Notes: generated by a model from the sequence alone, not told the origin. A DNA stretch of 64,000 bases from Hygrophila difformis (GCA_030278955.1 JAOANR010000010.1:26910174-26974173); one strand, 5' to 3'; numbered from the stretch's first letter, positions 33,876-45,945 are shown. Numbers and translations: made by a program.

Positions 33876-36770
33876 TGTAACACCCCGGATTTGATAACCC
33901 AGGCCGGGATGCCACCGCCATACCTCTCAAGCAAGACACGAGTTCATTCGAGCTCACTTGAGAGATGCAAGGCTAAAGGTATTTCAAAAACAATTTAAAA
34001 ACAAGCCCGAAAAGATTTATTTTAAAATAACATAGTGTAATCTAATAAAATAAAATAAGTCGCAGCGGAAAATTTAAATATGGGCCGACATGGCCAAAAC
34101 GCAGTGGGTAAGTTTAAGTCTAATAAAATGCAACATTCACAGTTACTAATTTAATTCCCGAGCCCAATATGGTGCATGCTCATGCCATTTCTTCATACTA
34201 TGTAAAAGAAAATAAAACAACGGGTTTTGTCAGTATTATAAAATACTGAGTAAGTCGATCCTAACATAGCAATAAAGGGGTTTTAAAATTTTAATAATTA
34301 AAAACTCATTTTAAGCATGCATATTAAACCATGTAATTTGACTAATTACTAGACAATAATTAAATTCATATTTTCTCATAACTAAATTAAATCTAGAGAT
34401 GAGAATATAAGGCATAAGCATAATTTTAAAACATGTCCTATTAATTAGCATGAGCAGAGACATAATTTAAAAATAAGATAAAATTATTTAAATTTTCCAT
34501 GAGTAAAAACAAACTAGGCATGCATACAAAACTTTCCATTTACCAATTAAAGATTAATCATTTAATTGTATACTTGAATATGCATTAAAATTCATAATTA
34601 ATAATTTAACATGTTATAAAATTTAAGACATAATTTTTAATGCATAATTTAAGGACATAAATAAATAAATAAATACATAAAAAGAATTAAAGTCTTTTTT
34701 TTCCGTTACGTCATCAACTCAACAATATTTAGTTTAGCCGGCAATCCGGCAGGCCGCAGCCGTTTCTCAAGTTTCTGTTTAGCCGGCGACCCGGCGGCCG
34801 CAGCCAATTTAATAAGTGTCATTTAGCCGGCGATCCGGCGGCCTCAGCCAATGTAGTAAGTTTCATTTAGCCGGCGATCCGGCGGCCTCAGCCAATTTAG
34901 TAAGTTTAGCCGGCGATCCGGCGGCCGCAGCCAATTTAGTAAGTTTCTTGTGTAGCCGGTAGTCCGGCGGCCGCAGCCGTTTCATAAGTTTCTTGTGTAG
35001 CCGGTCATCCGGCGGCCGCAGCCGTATCTGCCATACCCAAAACACTCCGGAGCCTCAGGAAGTCCATATGGATAATCCGAGAGTGTAGGCGATGTATCTC
35101 AATGCCGTTTTGGCGTAGTATTTCAGTAATATTCTCTCGTCCATTATAGGCCTGCAGAGAAAGGCTAGAGGGGCACCTGCAGAGCACTCACCCTCCACCA
35201 ACGTATCTCATATCGTTTCGATTTAGTGTAACGGGATTTTTCAAAAGTATAGATTTATCGTATTTCAGGTTTCGACTTTTGGTTTCGAAATTTCAAAATC
35301 TCTTCGATTTAAAATCGTTATGCGTCACAGTTTACGCCTTTTTAGGTTAAAAATTCATTCCAAGTCCGAAAAATCTGAAATTCGTACAGTGTACCAAAAA
35401 CACCCTAACGAAGAAATTTTTGTGTTTTAACGATTCCTAAATAAGTTGAGGAAACATGTCAAAAATCGAGTTTATTGCACAACATATACACTATCAGGTT
35501 TCAGTTTTACCACAGTTCGGAAAATTGACATTTTGACATAACAAATGGACTCCAAAAATTCTGAAATTTTATACACACATACTAGACATGATTATCTACA
35601 ACTTCATTTAGATTGCAAAGATCAATTCGGAATAGAAAATATAGAAACATGCTCATCAAGTTCGGACATGTACACTGTCAGTTTTTGAAAAAGTTTTAAC
35701 AAGGCAGTTTATGTTTGGAGCGATTTGAGATAGCAAACTTTGACGAAAATGTCTGAACGTTTTACACAACATAGATTAATGTGTTAGGATGAAAAGTCTA
35801 GTTTTGAGTTTCTCGGATTGGGCTCTCGAAATATGAGTTTTAACCAGATTTGCAGAAGTTGCGCAAGACAGGGTTTTTATGTTCGGTTTTTACGTTTCGT
35901 TACAAAGTGACTAAATCGGACGCCCCTAAGCCACCCATATTGATATGAAAGGCATCAACTTATAGTGATAGGGTGTTTGGGTCGTCCTAGGGTCGCTGGG
36001 TTTGTCCAAATTTGCTACAAACGGATCTCCTCAACGCCGAGCTTCCAACTTTGGCCACGATTTCAAATCGGAAGAAGAAATCAATGTTAGATCAAGTTAT
36101 CGGGTTTGAAAACTTAACTAAAACCTATGAACGACTTACTGCAATCTGGAGCACTAAATATCTTGTATTCCACGCCGCCTCCGTCAATTTTCGTCGCCGG
36201 AAAGTGATCGGAAAGTTTGAAGTTGGTGATTTCGGTGTTGGATGAACTTGGGAGAAATTGGGGAGTGTTTAGGGTTGCTAGGGTCTGAGAATTCGAAATA
36301 ATGAGTCTCAAGACCCCAAGAGCCGACCATATACACCTTCCCTTCTTCGGGATCGAGTTTCCAAAGTCGGGGTTGAAAATATGGTAAGAAAATCGCTGAG
36401 ATCGCTCTTGGGCAGTTGTCTGCTGCTAGGTCCCGCGGGGTTGGCGCGCTGCCTTCAGGAACACTGCGCGGATACCGCGCGGCTAACGCCTGGACTTCGG
36501 TCCGGGCGAGTCGTGCGGTCCGTCGAGCCTTTCCTCCTCTCTTTCGGACTTCTATCCCTCTATGTTCTCGGATTCCGATTTTCCGGGTCATTCTCGGATT
36601 ACGATTCCCATCCTAAATTTATTCCGACTTAAATTGATTTCACGTTTGAAATATTAAGTCCGTCGGTTTTGACTTCCGTGCGTTTCCGACTTTACGGGTT
36701 CTCGGAAGCAAGACCTCTTTTCTCATCGGATTAAATTCTATTTTATATCCTAAAAATTACGGGTATTACA
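33876..36770 (-). repeat. G2 3' LTR (2.9 kb)
   Basis: TGTAACACCCCGGATTTGAT to ACGGGTATTACA, then the PPT complement. It is about 400 bp longer than the G1 and G4 LTRs, mostly because of the hairpin array at 34735-35030. A GC-rich palindromic block lies near 36430-36520. Confidence 0.85.
34735..35030 (-). repeat. seven-unit hairpin array in the G2 LTR
   Basis: Seven units of about 40-50 bp, each with GCCGG-NNNN-CCGGC. The four-base loops are CAAT, CGAC, CGAT (three times), TAGT and TCAT. Each is followed by a GGC(GGCC(G/T)CA)GCC stretch that can form a second small stem. The stems are invariant and the loops vary. The linkers are variants of AATTTAGTAAGTTTC. Confidence 0.88.
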
Positions 36771-37694
36771 GTCTACCCTCCTTAAAAATCAACTTCGTCC
36801 TCGAAGTTGTGTTTTATCATCTCGCGAGTTCGGGAATTGTTTGATTAAGTGAATGTACTATTGTGTGTTGTTGTTTGTTATTATTTGACTGAAACCAGAA
36901 TTGAAATTTCCAAGTTGCCTACGTACCCCGTGAAGGGATCAAGTCATTACGTAGTTCAAAACAATTCGAATTTGTTTATTTGGAACACAAAATATTCGGG
37001 TCGGGCTCAAAATAAATGTCTATGCATTATTACGGGGTATTACATCCTCTCCCCCTTAGGACTTCAGTTATGTCCCCATAACTGCCTATTACGTTATTCT
37101 CGGGAAGGTTCGGGTATCGTTACCTTCGACCCCCTTCTCATTGAGCTGGTAAGTGCACTCGATCATCGTCGTTCAATCGTCCTACAGTTCCTCCTTGATT
37201 TCCTTGCTGAGCGTTCATCAAATCTAGCCTTTTCAAATATTCTCGCTTGTCAATGTTCTCCATCCGAGTCCGGCATTCACGCAGTCGGTGACCCTGTCGA
37301 CTGCATCGATAGCACGCGCCAGGTTTAGGGCATCATCTCGCATAATGTGGTTTACCACACTTTGGGCATGGTGGCGCATAGTCACCATGGTTGAAGGCTA
37401 TCCCTTTGTTTCCTCCGCTGTTGCCTTGAGGTGGTCTATTCGGGCTCCCCGAATATGGTTCCTACCCTGAGTAATTATCGGTTCCGTGGTCCCGTTTCCC
37501 CTTACCCTTCTCTTGGTTGATTAGTGCATTTCCCAAGGCAACCAAAGCTTCCTCTATAGTTCTCAAGCGGTCACTTAAGTTCTTGGGTATGGAGGCTACT
37601 TGCCCTCCTTGATTGGGTGCACTAACGTCTTGTTCTAGTACGTCGGGTTGTCGTGGCTCGTCGTTGGTGTGGGGTGGGATGGGTGGATTGCTAG
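36771..37694 (-). pseudogene. G2 internal remnant: 3' tail joined directly to gag
   Basis: 36771 to about 37130 matches the internal 3' end of G4 (PPT complement, the CAACTTCG inverted repeat, CTACGTACCCCGTGAAGGGA, GTCCCCATAACTG). At about 37132 the sequence changes abruptly to gag, with a zinc knuckle CYRCSRQGHRLREC on the minus strand near 37260-37325 and a second site (CPKCGKPHYA) in a shifted frame. All of pol is missing. The piece ends where G3 begins. Confidence 0.75.
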
Positions 37695-40317
37695 GTTAAC
37701 ACCCCGGATTTGATAACCCAGGCCGGGATGTCACCGCCGCATCTCCCTAGCAAGACACGGCTTCCCGAGCTCGCTAAGGAAATGAAAGGCTTGTGGGTAT
37801 GTAAAAGATTTAAAACATTTCAAGATTTAGTCCGGAAATTTATAATACTTAATACGATAGTAGTAATCATCATGCGCGAGAAATAAATAGAGAAGGTGCA
37901 GCGGAAAGTAAATCACGGCCAACATGGCCAAATCCTCGGGTTTAACAGACCCGGTAAAAAAAAAGAACAGTACGATGCAGAATTTAAAATGTCCGTTATG
38001 ATTTTCCCCCAAGTGCATATGCAATGCGTCACTCGACATACTCTGTAAAAAAAAGGAAAATGACAACGGTTGTCAGTATAAAAATATACTGAGTAAGTGA
38101 ATCCCTAACTAACAAATAAAAGGGGTTACAAGTGTTTAAACTAAAGATTTCGCTTACCGTACGAGAATTAAAAATACATAATTCATTAGCAGCGGAAAAA
38201 AAAAAAACATGATAAAAGGGCTTAATCTTAAAAGCGTAATTTAAAGCATAAATTAAGATGCATAAACTTTAAATACATAATTAAAGGCATGATAAATACG
38301 ATTTAAGCATAATGAAACACTCACACAAGTCTTTTATTTTTCATCCCGTAGACTAAGAAGAGGACACCATACCGGGAGATCACTAACGAGGCAATCTCAA
38401 CATAGGACCACTAACGAGGCAGTCCAAACAATGGGAGACCACTAACGAGGCAGTCTCAAAGATAGTAGGACCACTAACGAGGCGATCCAAAAAGATAGTA
38501 GGACCACTAACGAGGCGATCCACAAATACAGCGCGCGAGATCACTAACGAGGCAATCTCAGATAGTAAGGAGACCACTAACGAGGCAGTCTCAAAGATAA
38601 TGATAGTATGAAGATCGGCTCAGCCTAGTGAACGGGATTTTTTGAAATTTCGTATTTCAAAGTTATCAAATGATCGATATCGCGTTTTCATAGTTCGAGT
38701 TTTCTCAAGTTCGAAAAATCCTATTCGAGGCAGTTTACTCCTTTCTTAATTAAAAATTCGTCTTTTCTCCAAAAATTCTGAAACTTTTACAGTAATTCAA
38801 AAACACACACACGAACAACTTTCATGTTTTAAGTTTTTGGAAATAAGGTTCCGAAGTGAGTCGAAATTCGAGTTTATTGCAAAGAATAATTTATGTCTTA
38901 AAAACTGTTTTCGTCACAGGTACGTGCAACGCCGATTAAAAATTCATTTCAAAACCAATCGATGTGAAATTTTTACAGTAACTACACAACACGTTAAGGA
39001 ACAACTTTCATGTTTTAAGAATTTGGAAATAATGAATTCTTGGTACTCAAAAATCGAGTGCAACTCACTGCATATTCGCGGCCCTCAAAACGATTTTAAA
39101 GCAGTTTTAAAAACTCGGCCGTTTGACATATCAAATGAAAACCAAAATCCGTGAAATTTCATATGCATAATCTAGACACAATTATCTACAACTTTTGTTT
39201 AGGAATGCAAATTAAATCATTCGAAAAATGGGTGAAAAACATGCATCAAGTTGAATTAAGAAATCTGTCACAGTTTTAAAACATTCGGTTCAATACAGAA
39301 AGTTTACGGCGGGGTTTGGGATAGCAAAACTCAATTTCAACGGCTGAACTTTGGACACAAGATAGATAAAGGTGTTAGGAACAACTTTTATGCTGTAAGG
39401 TTTTCGGTTTGAATTCCCGAAGGTCGAGTTTTAGGCGAGTCTTTAAAATTGGACGAAAATAGGGTTTTTGAAAACCGATTTTTGTTACAAGCCTATATCT
39501 CGAGGTTTAAACAACAAACAACCACGAAAATTTGTGAGTAAGGTTTTAACTTACTTAGAATGATGATAGGGTCGCTGGGATTGGGTTTCCGGACGTCCTA
39601 GGGTCACGACGAACGGCCAAACTTCTCCGATCGCTTTTTGTTCGTTTTCTCGACGTGAATTCGTAGTAAGGAAAAAGGGTTAGAATATGAGTTTCTGAGA
39701 TCTATGGACGAATTGAAACCTTTGTACAATAGCTTACCAAGAGTCTAGAGGGCAGGGGCTTGTCGCGGTCGTTCCCGTCGTCGCCGGAATACTTGCCGGA
39801 AAGTGGTGTCGAAGGAGTTTGAACTTGGAGAGGGAATTGAGGGTGGTGGCTTGAATGTTTTCTGAAAACCTAGGGTTTGGGGCGCCCCTAGGGTATTCTT
39901 AAGCCTTCCCCAAGGCTGAGATTCGATTGCCATGGTAGGGGTGTGGTTTTTGGCAAGAAAATCGCCATGGAAGGAAATTTTACACTTTCAGCACCTCTGG
40001 CGCGCTGGTGGCGCGCACCTAAGCTTTTGTCCGCGCGGAGCACGCGCGACCAGCCTGGAGTCGCGACGCCCTTGCCCGCGCGGTGGGCCGCGTGGCGGCG
40101 CGCGGACAGCGCGGGCCGGCCGGACCGGCCGGTTCGGCGGTCCGCGTGTTCGTCGGGTTTTCCCTCGCTTTCCCCTATCGGTTTTCTACGTGTTAGCTCG
40201 ATTCCCTGGGTCGTCTCCGTTTCGGAATCTTCTCCTTAAACTTGTTACGAGTCCGGCTTATCGTTCGCAACATTTCTGTGTCCTAATTAGCCTAGTCTAA
40301 ATTGGTTCCAACTCCTC
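37695..40317 (-). repeat. G3 LTR, truncated
   Basis: Starts GTTAACACCCCGG (the usual TG has mutated) and follows the family for 2.6 kb. It lacks the CGGGTATTACA terminus because the G4 LTR starts at 40318. It carries its own hairpin array at 38368-38600 and a very GC-rich palindromic block at about 40000-40145, including CCGGCCGGACCGGCCGG. Confidence 0.8.
38368..38600 (-). repeat. seven-unit hairpin array in the G3 LTR
   Basis: Seven units share the invariant core CACTAACGAGGC. The flanking arms pair in every unit: GAGAT with ATCTC (twice), GAGAC with GTCTC (twice), GGAC with GTCC (once), and GGACC with GATCC (twice). In the last pair the mismatch becomes a G-U wobble when read as minus-strand RNA. 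Both arms change together, which is the pattern expected of a conserved RNA stem. Confidence 0.88.
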
Positions 40318-42803
40318 TGTAACACCCCGGATTTGATAACCCAGGCCGGGATGTCACCGCCACATCTCTCTAGCAAGACACGGACTCTCCGAGCTTGCCA
40401 AAGAGATGCAAGGCTATAGGTATTGCAAAAAGATTTAACACAAGTCCGGAATCTATGTAAAAATAATAAGTGTCATCCACACATATAGTAGTAAATATAT
40501 ATTGCAGCGGAAAAATGTAAATGGGCCGACACGGCCAAAACTCGGGGTTTACATGCCCGTTATGCAAGTATCGTAAAAAGCAAATAAACAATGTTTAATA
40601 ATCCATCCCCAATGCACATGCTATGCATCATCTCCGTACTCTGAAATAAAAAGAGAATACAACAATTTTATCAGTATATAAAATACTGAGTAAGTCGATC
40701 CTAACATAGCAATAAAGGGATTTAATTAGATAATTTAAAATTTCACTCCTAACATGCATTCACAAAATTTAAAGGAAATAATAATTTTAATTGTGTATTT
40801 AAACATGCATCTAATCTACAATAATAATTTAGTCATGCCATGAAATTTAAAGACATAATTTAAATGCATAATTTAAAGACATGCAAAAATAAATAAATAC
40901 TTAAAATCATTAAATCTTTTATTTCCCCCGTTACGAAACCATTTCTCAGTGTTTTGTATAGCCGGTGATCCGGCGGCCGCAGCCGTGTCGTAAGTATCTT
41001 GTATAGCCGGTGATCCGGCGGCCGCAGCCGTATCTGCCATACCCAGTAACACTCCGGAGCCTCGAGAAATCCATACGGACAACCCGAGAGAGTAGGCCAT
41101 ATATCTCCCGCCAACTGGCGCAATATTTCATCAAATTCTCTCGTCCATTATAGGCCCGAAGAGAAAAGGCTAGAGGGGCACCCTGCAGAGCACTCACCCT
41201 CCACCAAGTATCTCATGTATCGTTTAGATTTAATGTATCGGGGTTTTTCAAAAGTGTAGATGTATCGCTGTTTCAAATCTTTGACCGTTTGTTTCGAAAT
41301 TTCAAAACTCTTTGATTTAAAAGTATCTTGGCGTCACAGTTTGCGCCTTTCTCATTTAAAATCCGTTTCAAGCCCAAAAATTCTGAAATCTTCACACTTT
41401 ATGCAAAACACCCTAACGAACAACTTTCGTGTTTTAACTTTTTCGAAATAAGTTGAGGAAACATGTCAAAAATCGATTTTATCATGCAATCAGAAAACTG
41501 TCCGAACTCAGATTTGACACAGTTCAAAATCTCGACTTTTTAACATATCAAATGGACTCCAAAAATTCTGAAATTTAATATGCACATACTAGACATGATT
41601 ATCTACAACTTTCATTTAGATTGTAAAGATCAAATCGGACTAGAAATTATAGAAATAAATTCACTAAGTTCGAACATATTCATAGACAGATTTCCACACG
41701 TTTTGTCAAAGCAGTCTCTTTTCGATGCGATTTAAAATAGCAAACGTTAACGAAAATGGCTGAAATTTTTACACAACCTAGATTTATGTGTTAGGATTAA
41801 AAGTCTAGTTTTGAGTTTTTCGGATTGAATCCTCGAAATATGGGTTTTAGGCCGATTACAGAAACTGCGCAAGATGGGGTTTTTAAGTTCGATTTTTACG
41901 TTTCGTTACATTACGCCTATACCGGACGCCCCGAAATCACCCGTATTGATATGGAAGGCTCAACTTACAGTGATAGAGAGGTTTGGGTCGTCCTAAGGTC
42001 GCTGGCTCGTCCAAAATCCTACGAACGGATCTCCTCAACGTCAAGCTTCCGACTTTGGCCACGATTTCGAATCGGACGAAGAAATCCAACGTTAGATCAA
42101 GTTTTCGGGTTCAAAAACTTAAATAGAACTCTAAGAACGACTTACCACAGATTAGAATACAAGGAATCTTGTATTCAACGCCTCCTTCGTCGGTTTTTGT
42201 CGCCGGGAAGTGATCGGAAAGTCGTCGGGAAGTCGCCGGAAAGTGTTTTGGCTTTGGAGAGAGTTGAGAGGGTTTGAGAGTGAATGGTGACTGATGAGAA
42301 TGGGGGAGAGGCTGCCCTAGGTCGCCTAAAGGCTTCCCCCTTCGGCCAAAATCCGCTTTCCAAAGTCGGGAGGTCGAATTATGGTAAGAAATCGCCGAAA
42401 ACGCGCAAGTTGCCAAAACCTGTAGGACCACGCGGGGTTGGCGCGCCTTTTAGCCAAACCCCGCCCGGCCAGCGCGCGAGACTCGCCTGGACTGCGGTCC
42501 GGGCGGGTCCGTGCGATCCGATCCGTCGGGTCTTTTCTCCTCTCTTTCGGACTTCTATCCTTCCCCGTTTTCGCGCTCGATTTTTCCGGGTCATTTCCGG
42601 ATTATGCTTCTCATCATAAATTTATTCCGTCTCAATTCGATTACGTGCTTGAAATCCTAAGCCCGTCGGTTTTGGTCCGTCGGGTTCTAATTCGTCGTCC
42701 TTGACTTCCGTGCATTTCCGCGTCCACGGGTTCTCGGAAACAAAACCTTCTCTCCTATTGGATTAATTCCTATTTTTATATTCTAAAATTTACGGGTATT
42801 ACA
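40318..42803 (-). repeat. G4 3' LTR
   Basis: 2.49 kb from TGTAACACCCCGG to ACGGGTATTACA, followed by the PPT complement GTCTACCCCCC. It is closest to G2 in sequence and has two copies of the GCCGG-TGAT-CCGGC unit at about 40958-41035, where G2 has seven. A GC-rich palindromic block lies at about 42430-42520. Confidence 0.86.
40958..41035 (-). repeat. two-unit hairpin array in the G4 LTR
   Basis: Two units of GCCGG-TGAT-CCGGC followed by GGCCGCAGCC, just upstream of the CTCCGGAGCCTC block. This is the same relative position as the G2 array. Confidence 0.85.
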
Positions 42804-43690
42804 GTCTACCCCCCTTAAGAACCAACTTCGTCCTCGAAGTTGTACTTCATCCTCTCGCGAGTTCGGGAATTGTTTGATTAAGCGATTGTATTATTGTGTG
42901 TCGTTGTTTGTTATTATTTGACTGAACCCATAATTGAATTTCCGAGTTGCCTACGTACCCCGTGAAGGGATCAAGTCATTACGTAGTTCAAAACAATTTG
43001 AATTTGTTTATTTGGGGTACAAAGTATTCGTACAAAATATTCAGAAATACTCGGGTCGTCACATCCTCCCCCTCTTAAGATTACAGTTATGTCCCCATAA
43101 CTGTTGCTGCACTGTCTTGGAATAGGGTTGGGTAACGCTCCCTCATGTCTGCTTCCAGCTCCCACAGTTGCCGTCTCGGCTTCGTGGTTAGACCAAAGAA
43201 CCTTAACCATCCTCACGGTCTTATTCCTTGTTACCCTCTCCTTCTTGTCGAGTATTCGCACCGGAATTTCTTCATAGCTTAAGTCATCGTCCAGCTCAAT
43301 TTCCTCCGGTTGGAGTACGTGGGTCGGATCATGGACGTATTTCTTCAGTTGCGAGACGTGGAACACGTCGTGGACACGAGCAAATTGTGGGCGGTAATGC
43401 CAATCGGTATGCAAGATTCCCCACTCTTTCTAGGATCTCGTAGGGTCCTATGTACCGTGGGCTTAATTTTCCCCGCTTGCCAAAGCGCATCACACCCTTC
43501 ATCGGTGATACCTTTAACATGACCTTATCGCCTATTTGGAATTTCAAATCTTGCCGTCTCACGTCGGCATAGCTCCTTTGTCGGTCTTGCGCGGCTCTCA
43601 TCTTTCCTTGGATTATTTTGACTTGTTGAGCCATGTCCTCAACAAGTTGCGGTCCAATTACCATAGTCCTTTCGCCCTTTTTCCCAGCTC
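42804..43690 (-). pseudogene. G4 internal 3' end: integrase C-terminus and chromodomain, truncated
   Basis: 43664-43329 encodes the integrase C-terminal region (QDRQRSYADVRRQDLKFQIG, SPRYIGPYEILERVG). 43414-42971 encodes DVFHVSQLKKYVHDPTHVL and the start of the chromodomain (RVTRNKTVRMVKVLWSNH) before the frame is lost. Between this and the LTR lie the conserved CAACTTCG inverted repeat and the CTACGTACCCCGTGAAGGGA block. The rest of the element is missing: homology stops near 43690, next to unrelated sequence. Confidence 0.82.
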
Positions 43691-44600
43691 AATGGGCTTC
43701 GGCATTTGCCGTCCACCCGTATTTTGTAGAGCAGAGGAGGGGTAAATGCGTAGGAAAAGGAGGAACAATTAAATTTTTTTTTTTTTTTTTTTTTTTGTTC
43801 CGCGCGGGGTCCGGGCGGGTTTTTGGGGTTTACCGCGCGGCCACCGCGCGGCGTCCCCAGGGTGGAGAAATAGGGCTCGCGCCCCGCGCGAGCCAGTTCT
43901 TCCCCTCCCATTCCGAAATTCCTCTCATCCTCCTCTCAAATTCGTCCTATCGTGCTCAGATTCTCCTAGTTCCGACTTCGATTTCTCTTTGTGAGGTATG
44001 TATCTTCTAATTTCGCTTGCCAATTTCAAGTTTTATGCCTTGATTCGTTACAATTTGGGTTGAATTGTGAAATTAGGGTTTATGTGTACAATTTGGGGAT
44101 TTGTTGTTTTTAAGCTTGTTTTGCGCGAATTAGCAAGCATATGTGCTTATTGATGTTGTTTTTATTGATTTTGTTGAGTTGTGCCCAATGTGTATTTGTT
44201 CTTGGCCATTTCTCGGCGATGTGGGTATTTAGGAGTAATATGGAATTCTTCATTTTAGGTGACATTGTGACATGTAAGATGGGACTCATTGTTTTGGTGT
44301 CATATTATGATGCTGAGTTGTTGCTTTGATAAATGTTAATTTATGGGCAAATTTCGTGTATATTATAAGTATAATTGAAGCTTGTTGTTTTTCGCATTTA
44401 ACGTGTTCGATGAAATGCCGCAATGGGCTTCCAAATTTATTTAGGTACAATCAGTGGTTTGGTTATCTTCCGGCATGTATTAGTAACTATGAAGTTCGAA
44501 GTTTTCTTAGATTTCTCCCGTTGGAACTATGTATATATATATTTGATGTTATTCCGTGGGTGGGTCATTAGTCTAACAATTGGTATTGGTTGTTCGCAGG
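43691..44600 (+). promoter_or_regulatory. GC-rich leader with a 604-bp intron
   Basis: A T-run at about 43771-43796 is followed by a GC-rich palindromic stretch (CCGCGCGG repeated) to about 43895. A leader-like segment then ends at GTGAG|GTATGT (donor 43996). The acceptor TTCGCAG|G is at 44599, directly before ATG at 44601. The T-rich composition between these sites supports a leader intron of 43996-44599. Promoter and start site are inferred, not seen. Confidence 0.5.
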
Positions 44601-45945
44601 ATGTTGCTCTTCCCGTGGTTCATCTTGGCGTTCCTTATGGTCCTTCCGGGGGCCAAGAGACGGGCTACTCGACGTGTCGCAGCCGGCCCTAGCACTGCCG
44701 CTCCGGAGATGCCGGACATTGATGACAGTGACGACAGTGAGTCCGAGGAGGACGAGGAGCGGGTGCCGAGCTCAGAGATCTCCCTGACGAGGTGCGTCCT
44801 CGCCGGCATGATAGGTTCCGTTTCTCGTCGATGGCCGCCCAGGACTTCTACTTCGATGAGCTTCGTCAGAAGAGGGCTTACGTTCCCGAGCGAGGCTTGT
44901 TCCCCCGATCATATGGGTGACGATCGGATCAGTGCACTTTTGGGGCATCTCCAGTGGACCGGTCTTGCACGTCATCCCGACGGCATTGCCTCCGGCTATC
45001 TAGCTATGGAGGTTATTGCCAACATCAGCGGTCTTGGGGTAGACGACGACCTTTCTCGAGTCTGGGTTCGTGGTCGCTACTTAGACTTCAGTGCTCGGGC
45101 GATCAACATCTATTTCGGCCTTCCCGATGATGGTGCGTTCCGACCACAGCCGGAGGGACGGGTTTATGCTCCTGCCTGGGGTGTCTTGTGTACCGAGGTA
45201 CGCCCCGCGGACTGGATACCCTCACGAGCTACGACTGACGTCCTTGGATGCTCCTTGGCGTGTACTTTGCTCAGCTTTGGTTAGGACGCATTCGGCCGAT
45301 CACCCCGGAAGCCATATCGTCATAGATCATGTCTTTGAGACTGTCTGCTTTATCGCACGAGGCGGTCGGGTAAATGTGGGCGCGTGCAATGCGGATAACC
45401 TGAGGGGTTTACGACGGGAGGCGAGGGAGTAGGGTGATCACTCATGCACACCTCATTTGTGGGCTGTGCGCTGCCCAGGGGATACCGCACGTCCCCTCCC
45501 GCGACGGACCCCTATCCTTTAGTCTCCAGGTGAGCAATATCGTATTCCGTCTTATTGCCGATCAGGCCGCAGCACTTTGCGTCCGTGGAGCGCCTCGGGC
45601 TATACTGCCGCCCGCAGCCTGAGGATGGTGGTTTGATCTTAGTTGTTCCTCCAGAGCGGCCACCTCCTCCTCTGTGGTTCCACAGCAGGGTGGGGTTCCA
45701 CCGCAGGGTCAGGACATGACGCGGGATGCTCCAGATGATGCAGGAGATGCGTGTCAGCATAGATGCCGGGTTTGCAGCTGGGCAGGCTCGTTACGATGCC
45801 CTTGGATGCTAGGATGGATCTCTATCAGGATCGTATGGACCGCGCTCACTATGAGACAGCGGAGCAGCAGGCCACCATGGCTGACATGTATGGCTACATG
45901 CGTCAGATGGACGACTACATGCGTCGCCAGTTCTCCGCCTCCTGA
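44601..45945 (+). pseudogene. broken gene with a plant-transposon-type domain
   Basis: From the ATG at 44601 the frame reads MLLFPWFILAFLMVLPGAKR and then an acidic Ser-rich stretch (DIDDSDDSESEEDEE). The recognisable core is spread over different frames. DRFRFSSMAAQDFYFDEL and YVPERGLFPRSYG lie in one (about 44810-44918). GLGVDDDLSRVWVRGRYLDF and INIYFGLPDDG lie in the original frame (to about 45140). PWRVLCSALVRTHSADHP and GGRVNVGACN lie in a third. ITHAHLICGLCAAQGI and a C-terminal MDRAHYETAEQQATMADMYG follow. The order and spacing match the putative plant transposon protein family (PF20167 type), as in the Sirevirus third ORF at 11924-13410. At least four frame changes make it a pseudogene. 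Confidence 0.62.

Noticed and set aside
38368..38600. regularly spaced repeats resembling a CRISPR array
   Set aside because: This is a plant genome LTR. The 'spacers' are not unique sequences of constant length, there are no cas genes, and the repeats are imperfect paired arms.
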